DNA of 18,547 bases, taken from positions 1 to 18,547 of the forward strand of contig JAEDDI010000036.1 in the NCBI GenBank assembly GCA_016293805.1, given 5' to 3'. Source of the stretch: Bacillota bacterium (GTDB taxonomy: Bacteria; Bacillota; Clostridia; Peptostreptococcales; Anaerovoracaceae). The notes under the pieces are model-generated. The model was not told the DNA's origin. It did no database searches and saw only the letters and a list, made by a program, of their open reading frames with translations. Made by a program: the position numbers and the translations under genes. Positions 14,197 through 18,547 of this stretch are shown in pieces; positions within the stretch are counted from its first letter, which is position 1, and each line of letters begins with the position of its first letter.

Positions 14197-15328
14197 ATAT
14201 ACAGCGATGCAGGCAGTGTACTGGATGGTGTATTCTGTCGCATTCGGATTTGTGACATATTATCTTCTGGGTACAGGAATAGGGGAGGCAGCCATAGGAA
14301 TGGTTACGGCATCAGGCGGTATTATAGCTGCGGTCCTGCAGCCTCTTACCGGAAGCCTTACAGATTCGGGAAGGCTTAGATGGAAAACAATACTGGTATT
14401 TCTTGCATCTTTGTGCCTTCTGTTCAATATACTGATGATTTTCATATCATCAGAGGTTTTAAATGCTGTTTCGTATGCGGGATTCATTACTGCAGTGAAT
14501 CTTATTGTGCCTGTTGCAAACGGTGCCAGTTTCTATTATGAAAGATCGGGAGAGAAGATTAATTTCGGATTTGCAAGGGGAACAGGCTCCCTGTTTTACG
14601 GTGCTGCTGCATATGTTCTTGGTGCAGTTTCAGTGAGGGCAGGGATAATGTCAGTTCCGGCAGCAGGCGCGCTTACTTCTCTTTTGCTTATCCTTATACT
14701 GATTTCAATGCCTTGTCAAAGGGAGGTATGTGAAGTACGAAGACAGGCAGGAGGAAGCATAATATCAAGATATCCTGGTTTTTTCATGGTTGTTGCCGGC
14801 TGCACACTGTGTCTTTCTTTTCACAGCATATCCTGCAACTTTCTAATACGGATTGTGGAAAGCTGTGGAGGAGATGCAGAAGTGATGGGAACTGCAATTG
14901 CAGTATCTGCAGTTTTTGAGCTTCCTGCGATGTTCGGTTTTTCAGTGATTGCAAAGAGGTTTTCTGCAGGTATGCTGCTGAAAGTGTCAGCGGTGTTTTT
15001 CATTATAAAATCTCTTCTGTTTCTTTTTTCAAGCGGAGTGGGAATGATATATTTCACGCAGATGTTTCAGGCAGGATCTTTTGCGCTTATGATACCTGCT
15101 TCAGTATATTATGCCGAAAGTTCAATGGAGAAGGGCGACAAGATGAAAGGTCAGGCATATATGGGTCTTGCGCTTACAGCAGGTTCGTTCATCGGCGCAC
15201 TGTCCGGCGGATTTCTGATTCAGATGGCAGGTCTTAAACAGGCACTGATTCTTGGAACCGCATTTACTGTTGCAGGATTTATACTTATTGCAGCAGGGAC
15301 AGTTAACAAAAAAAGAGAATCAAAATGA
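14180..15328 (+). CDS. MFS transporter, second of a tandem pair
   Basis: This 382-aa paralogue of the preceding transporter aligns almost without gaps at its N-terminus: QAVYWM 11-16 in both, and motif A GSLTDSGR at 58-65. The ATG at 14180 is chosen because GGAG (14168-14171) lies 8 nt upstream and the resulting N-terminus matches the paralogue. The frame extends to 14129, but that would add residues inside the first transporter. Sequence divergence is substantial, so the duplication is old. The 3' end contains the minus-strand terminator of the facing operon. Whether the two act as a heteromeric pair or carry different substrates is unknown. Confidence 0.87.
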   Translation: MSVQSKYTAMQAVYWMVYSVAFGFVTYYLLGTGIGEAAIGMVTASGGIIAAVLQPLTGSLTDSGRLRWKTILVFLASLCLLFNILMIFISSEVLNAVSYAGFITAVNLIVPVANGASFYYERSGEKINFGFARGTGSLFYGAAAYVLGAVSVRAGIMSVPAAGALTSLLLILILISMPCQREVCEVRRQAGGSIISRYPGFFMVVAGCTLCLSFHSISCNFLIRIVESCGGDAEVMGTAIAVSAVFELPAMFGFSVIAKRFSAGMLLKVSAVFFIIKSLLFLFSSGVGMIYFTQMFQAGSFALMIPASVYYAESSMEKGDKMKGQAYMGLALTAGSFIGALSGGFLIQMAGLKQALILGTAFTVAGFILIAAGTVNKKRESK

Positions 15329-15333
15329 TTCTC
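15308..15333 (-). terminator. Intrinsic terminator of the minus-strand operon
   Basis: On the minus strand GAGAATCA/TGATTCTC (8 bp, 3-nt loop) is followed by seven T residues. The stem spans both stop codons of the convergent genes and the T-run is encoded inside the second MFS gene. The plus strand has no T-run, so it is directional. Confidence 0.85.
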
Positions 15334-16087
15334 AAATATATACAGGAATATTATGTTCAGGCACTATGACAGGCAGTATACCGTCGAGTGCCTCTTTTAA
15401 TTCGTACGGATTGGTATTACCTGAAAAAGGCGGAAATGTATTGTCAAAGTGATCTGTAAGGACGCACAGAGGTTTAAGTCTTGCAACAGTCTCAAGTGCA
15501 GGTTCCAGAAGGTCTGATTTCCCCTGATAGGGAAGTATGAGCAGGTCCGGCTCCTGGGGATATTCAATATCTGAAAGCGCCATGCTTCCCATGACAAATA
15601 TCTTCTTTCCTTCAGCTTTTATAAGAAAGCATACTGTCTCATGATTTTCTCTGCAGTGAATAATTTCTCTCTCCAGATGCCTTCTGTTATTTCTCATGGT
15701 AAGAAATTCTCTGGACAGAAGAGTTCTCCTTATGAGTTTTCTGTCAAAGCGGATGTGTTTTCCCTGCAGTACGCTGATTTCGAAGCCTTCTGCTGTAAAA
15801 GTGTCTCCGGGTTTAATAAGGTGAAGGCATTCTTCCGGTATCCCGTCCTTTTTAAGAGTGGAAAGCGGTGTTTTAGTACAGAAAATATTCTGTCCGCTGA
15901 AAATACAGGGGATGCTGGATATATGGTCCACATGTCCGTGTGTGATGAGAATGCTTTCATATCCTCTGAAAGATGATTCATCTGTATGAACATCGCTTTT
16001 ATCTAAAGGAAGAAAAGGATCGAAAAGAATTCTGCCGTTTTCTCCTTCGACTGCTATAGAGGCAGTTCCAAACCATGTAATCTTCAT
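15332..16087 (-). CDS. MBL-fold metallo-hydrolase (UlaG-like)
   Basis: The 251-aa metallo-beta-lactamase-fold protein has the zinc motif HGHVDH at 50-55, the preceding ILFDPFL (20-26) typical of the UlaG/lactonase-like branch, and a late metal or active-site region LTDHFDNTFPP. MKITWFGTASI at the N-terminus is also characteristic of that branch. No signal peptide is present, so it is cytosolic. It overlaps the upstream nucleoside phosphorylase gene by 4 bp. Only 3 bp separate its stop from that of the convergent MFS gene. The substrate is unknown. By analogy with UlaG a phosphorylated sugar or lactone is possible, and the phosphorylase next door would yield a sugar-1-phosphate. Confidence 0.85.
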   Translation of the reverse strand: MKITWFGTASIAVEGENGRILFDPFLPLDKSDVHTDESSFRGYESILITHGHVDHISSIPCIFSGQNIFCTKTPLSTLKKDGIPEECLHLIKPGDTFTAEGFEISVLQGKHIRFDRKLIRRTLLSREFLTMRNNRRHLEREIIHCRENHETVCFLIKAEGKKIFVMGSMALSDIEYPQEPDLLILPYQGKSDLLEPALETVARLKPLCVLTDHFDNTFPPFSGNTNPYELKEALDGILPVIVPEHNIPVYI

Positions 16088-16842
16088 AATTTTTCCTCAT
16101 GAACTGACATAAGGCATTCTACTGCGGTGATTATGAGATTCTCAGTTATATCCCCCGCGTTCTTAAGAAGTCCGATGTCGTAACTTTCATCCAGACAGTC
16201 AGCCGTGTAAAGAAGATGGTATACATCTGCATTTCTGTAGGATGCGGCAGCCATCAGGCTTGCACACTCCATCTCTGCCACGCTGCAGCCTTTTTCTTTT
16301 CTGTCGCGTATATTGCCTTCTGTTTCACGAAATATTGCATCTGTTGTCCATGTTCCTGTTTTAAGGTATGGAAGTCCCCGGGCAGCTATCAGTTTTTCGA
16401 GTTTTTCCGCGCCGCTTAAAGTGATGAAATCAGAGGGAGGCATATAGTGGTAGCTTGTTCCCTCATCCCTGTATGCTCTGTCGGGAATTATGATTTTTCC
16501 TGATGTTATTGTTTTGTCAAGACTTCCGCATGAGCCAAGATAAAGGACAGTTTCAGCTCCTCTTGAAAGGATGTTTTCGAGCACTGCCACGGAAGCAGAT
16601 CCGCCGACAGGGCTTCTCAGAAGCATCATTTCACAGCCATTGAAGATGAATGAATATACGCTGATTATTCCGCCTGAATATATCTTTGTTTTAATCCGGG
16701 CACCCAGAATATCAGCTGCCTTTTTTTCGGTTTTTTCATCGAAGACAGAAAATACGGGCCCCTTCATGTCTTTGCGGCCTCCTGTCAGATCTTCCGGTTT
16801 AAGGATTTCTTTTGTTGCTGGATCAAATGTATCTGTAATCAT
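16084..16842 (-). CDS. Nucleoside phosphorylase (PNP/UDP phosphorylase family)
   Basis: This 252-aa enzyme reversibly cleaves a nucleoside with phosphate to base and ribose-1-phosphate. Family elements seen are GSCGSL (103-108), RDEGTSYHY (125-133), TTDAIFRET (166-174) and the ribose-binding VAEMEC (188-193, Glu192). The uridine-phosphorylase-like region around RDEGTSYHY favours a pyrimidine or broad substrate, but specificity is not certain. The start is ambiguous. ATG 16842 gives an N-terminus (ITDTFDPATKEIL) that resembles clostridial relatives but has no Shine-Dalgarno. Internal Met26 has AGGAGG 10 nt upstream. It lies 35 bp after the UPF0210 gene and overlaps the MBL gene by 4 bp. Confidence 0.85.
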   Translation of the reverse strand: MITDTFDPATKEILKPEDLTGGRKDMKGPVFSVFDEKTEKKAADILGARIKTKIYSGGIISVYSFIFNGCEMMLLRSPVGGSASVAVLENILSRGAETVLYLGSCGSLDKTITSGKIIIPDRAYRDEGTSYHYMPPSDFITLSGAEKLEKLIAARGLPYLKTGTWTTDAIFRETEGNIRDRKEKGCSVAEMECASLMAAASYRNADVYHLLYTADCLDESYDIGLLKNAGDITENLIITAVECLMSVHEEKL

Positions 16843-16877
16843 GGTAATAAAAAGGGGAGAGAGACTCTACCGCATAA

Positions 16878-18236
16878 TCAGTTTTTTAGACTCTGAAGCG
16901 GTGCAGGAATTCTGCCGCCTCTGTTAATCATTGTCTGAGGTGATTTAGTGTTGACTTTCATTACAGGACCGTTGCCTAAAAGTCCGCCAAAGTCAAGTTC
17001 TTCTCCTTCTTTAAGACCTATTGCAGGTATTACTCTTACTGCAGTTGTCTTCGAATTTACCATGCCGATGGCAGCTTCATCTGCTATGATGGCTGATATT
17101 GTCTCTGCAGGTGTTTCGCCCGGGATTACAATCATGTCGAGACCGACTGAGCAGACTGCGGTCATTGCCTCGAGTTTTTCGATTGTAAGTGTTCCTTTTC
17201 TTGCTGCATCTATCATTCCTGCATCTTCTGTTACAGGAATGAAGGCACCGGACAGTCCTCCCACTGTAGATGATGCCATGACTCCGCCTTTTTTGACAGC
17301 GTCGTTTAACATTGCAAGAGCAGCTGTTGTTCCCGCACAGCCGCACTGCTCAAGTCCTATTTCTTCAAGTATATGTGCAACTGAATCTCCCACTGCAGGT
17401 GTAGGGGCAAGTGAAAGATCTATAATTCCAAAAGGCACGCCGAGAGCTTTTGATGCTTCAGCACCGACAAGCTGTCCCATTCTCGTGATTTTGAAAGCTG
17501 TCTTCTTGATTGTATCCGCAACAGCATCAAGAGGTGCGTCCTTTGGCATTTTCGCAAGAGCTGATCTTACAACTCCCGGTCCTGATACTCCCACGTTTAT
17601 TACGGCATCGGGTTCTCCCGGTCCGTGGAATGCTCCTGCCATAAAAGGATTATCATCGGGAGCATTGCAGAATACAACAAGCTTTGCTGCACCGATGCAC
17701 TGTCTGTCACGTGTAAGTTCGGCTGTTTCTCTTACGACTCTTCCCATTATCTTGACGGCATCCATGTTGATTCCTGATTTTGTGGAGCCGACATTGACCG
17801 ATGAGCATACAAAATCTGTTTCTGCCAGGGCTCTTGGAATTGACTCAATAAGCGCCATGTCTCCTGCCGAGAAACCCTTGTTTACAAGTGCGGAGTAGCC
17901 TCCTATGAAGTTGACACCTATGTCCTTTGCAACTTTATCAAGTGTTTTTGCATATTTCACAGGATCGCCGCCCGAAACGGCTGCAAGCATTGCAATCGGG
18001 GTAACGGAAACTCTCTTGTTAACAATGGGAATATCGTATTTTCTTTCAATTTCCTCTCCGGTCCTGACAAGGTCCTTTGCGAGCCTGTAAATCTTGCTGT
18101 AGACTTTTTCGCAGGATCTGTCTATATCCGCATCGCAGCAGTCAAGAAGAGAAATACCCATGGTAATGGTTCGTATATCCAGGTTTTCATCCTGAATCAT
18201 TGTTATAGTTTCAAGAATATCTCTTGTATTCAGCAT
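16878..18236 (-). CDS. UPF0210/DUF711 (PFL-like) family protein
   Basis: This 452-aa protein belongs to the UPF0210 family, annotated as PFL-like but without an assigned reaction. Conserved-looking segments are IVNKRVSVTP (71-80), GGYSALVNKG (112-121) and SSVNVGSTKSGINMD (145-159), with several glycine-rich stretches in the C-terminal half. No signal peptide or membrane segment is evident. The start is supported by AGGAGG 6 nt upstream (complement of 18243-18248), sitting in the 12-bp gap after the ACT gene. The pairing with a UPF0237 ACT protein is conserved in many Bacillota. The function is unknown, and a regulated metabolic enzyme is the natural reading (inference). Confidence 0.92.
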   Translation of the reverse strand: MLNTRDILETITMIQDENLDIRTITMGISLLDCCDADIDRSCEKVYSKIYRLAKDLVRTGEEIERKYDIPIVNKRVSVTPIAMLAAVSGGDPVKYAKTLDKVAKDIGVNFIGGYSALVNKGFSAGDMALIESIPRALAETDFVCSSVNVGSTKSGINMDAVKIMGRVVRETAELTRDRQCIGAAKLVVFCNAPDDNPFMAGAFHGPGEPDAVINVGVSGPGVVRSALAKMPKDAPLDAVADTIKKTAFKITRMGQLVGAEASKALGVPFGIIDLSLAPTPAVGDSVAHILEEIGLEQCGCAGTTAALAMLNDAVKKGGVMASSTVGGLSGAFIPVTEDAGMIDAARKGTLTIEKLEAMTAVCSVGLDMIVIPGETPAETISAIIADEAAIGMVNSKTTAVRVIPAIGLKEGEELDFGGLLGNGPVMKVNTKSPQTMINRGGRIPAPLQSLKN

Positions 18237-18248
18237 ATCTGTTCCTCC

Positions 18249-18512
18249 TTAGATTCTGTGCATTGAGTTGAAAATATCTTCATGCATTACGTGAATCTGC
18301 ATTTCAGGAACTTTTTCCGAAATGGCTTTCTTGAGATCGATTATTTCACATGTCATTTCTGAGATATCTATCAGCATAATCATAGCGAAGTATTCCTGCA
18401 TAACTGACTGCGTAACTTCGACAACATTTGCATTCTTCTCTGCGCATGTGCCTGATACTTTAGCAAGTATACCTACCATGTCTTTACCTATTACTGTTAC
18501 AACTGCTTTCAT
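18249..18512 (-). CDS. ACT domain protein (UPF0237)
   Basis: This 87-aa protein is a single ACT domain, the small ligand-binding fold that usually senses amino acids. The typical beginning is VTVIGKDMVGILAKVSGTCA (5-24), followed by NANVVEVTQSVMQE (27-40). It belongs to the GcvR-like UPF0237 family. AAGGAGA precedes the ATG by 8 nt. It is first of a four-gene minus-strand operon and probably modulates the UPF0210 protein encoded 12 bp downstream. The ligand is unknown. The promoter is probably beyond the window edge. Confidence 0.93.
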   Translation of the reverse strand: MKAVVTVIGKDMVGILAKVSGTCAEKNANVVEVTQSVMQEYFAMIMLIDISEMTCEIIDLKKAISEKVPEMQIHVMHEDIFNSMHRI

Positions 18513-18547
18513 TTTATCTGTCTCCTTAAATAATTATTCAAACTATC

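Noticed and set aside
16948..17898. 316-residue open frame on the plus strand
   Set aside because: It is antisense to the UPF0210 gene, low-complexity (Ser/Ala/Pro-rich), and an expected shadow of codon usage.
1..18547. CRISPR array, insertion sequence, prophage or toxin-antitoxin system
   Set aside because: No regularly spaced repeats, transposase, integrase or phage-like genes were seen in either strand.

Overview
The window looks like a chromosomal stretch from an anaerobic, moderately low-GC Bacillota, most likely Clostridia. The reasons are a tryptophan T-box leader, strong Shine-Dalgarno sequences, heavy use of AGA/AGG and ATA codons, a UPF0237/UPF0210 gene pair, and TrpA with the 'SDPTAEGP' variant. 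Species assignment is not possible from the sequence alone.

Layout. (1) 1-105: possible tail of an upstream ORF. (2) 325-2922: an envelope operon of three overlapping genes, namely a GT28/MGDG-synthase-type glycosyltransferase, a NodB-family deacetylase without an export signal, and an MprF-flippase-like (UPF0104) membrane protein. (3) 2939-10853: a complete tryptophan operon. It has a sigma-A promoter, a T-box leader with a UGG specifier and an intrinsic terminator, followed by trpE-trpG-trpD-trpC-trpF-trpB-trpA and a class I/II aminotransferase translationally coupled to trpA. Most junctions overlap or are separated by only a few bases. (4) 10854-11330: a structured intergenic stretch and a minus-strand tRNA-Ser(CGA) with its promoter and terminator. 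(5) 11331-11813: an O6-alkylguanine-DNA alkyltransferase. (6) 11814-12331: an AT-rich gene-free region with DnaA-box-like motifs, a perfect 16-bp palindrome, a terminator-like hairpin and a structured 5' leader. (7) 12332-15328: a DUF554 membrane protein and two tandem paralogous MFS transporters. (8) 18512-15332 (minus): an ACT-domain protein (UPF0237), a UPF0210/DUF711 protein, a nucleoside phosphorylase and an MBL-fold hydrolase, closed by a terminator that spans the facing stop codons.

How the genes work together. The T-box should let uncharged tRNA-Trp switch on the whole pathway from chorismate to tryptophan, including the trailing aminotransferase. The first operon could build, deacetylate and translocate a glycolipid. 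The minus-strand operon combines a putative amino-acid-sensing ACT protein with a conserved protein of unknown function and two small-molecule enzymes.

No mobile element, CRISPR array, rRNA or known defence system was seen. The best leads for something undescribed are the glycolipid triad, the 11.8-12.3 kb regulatory region and the UPF0237/UPF0210 operon. None of these is proven to be new.
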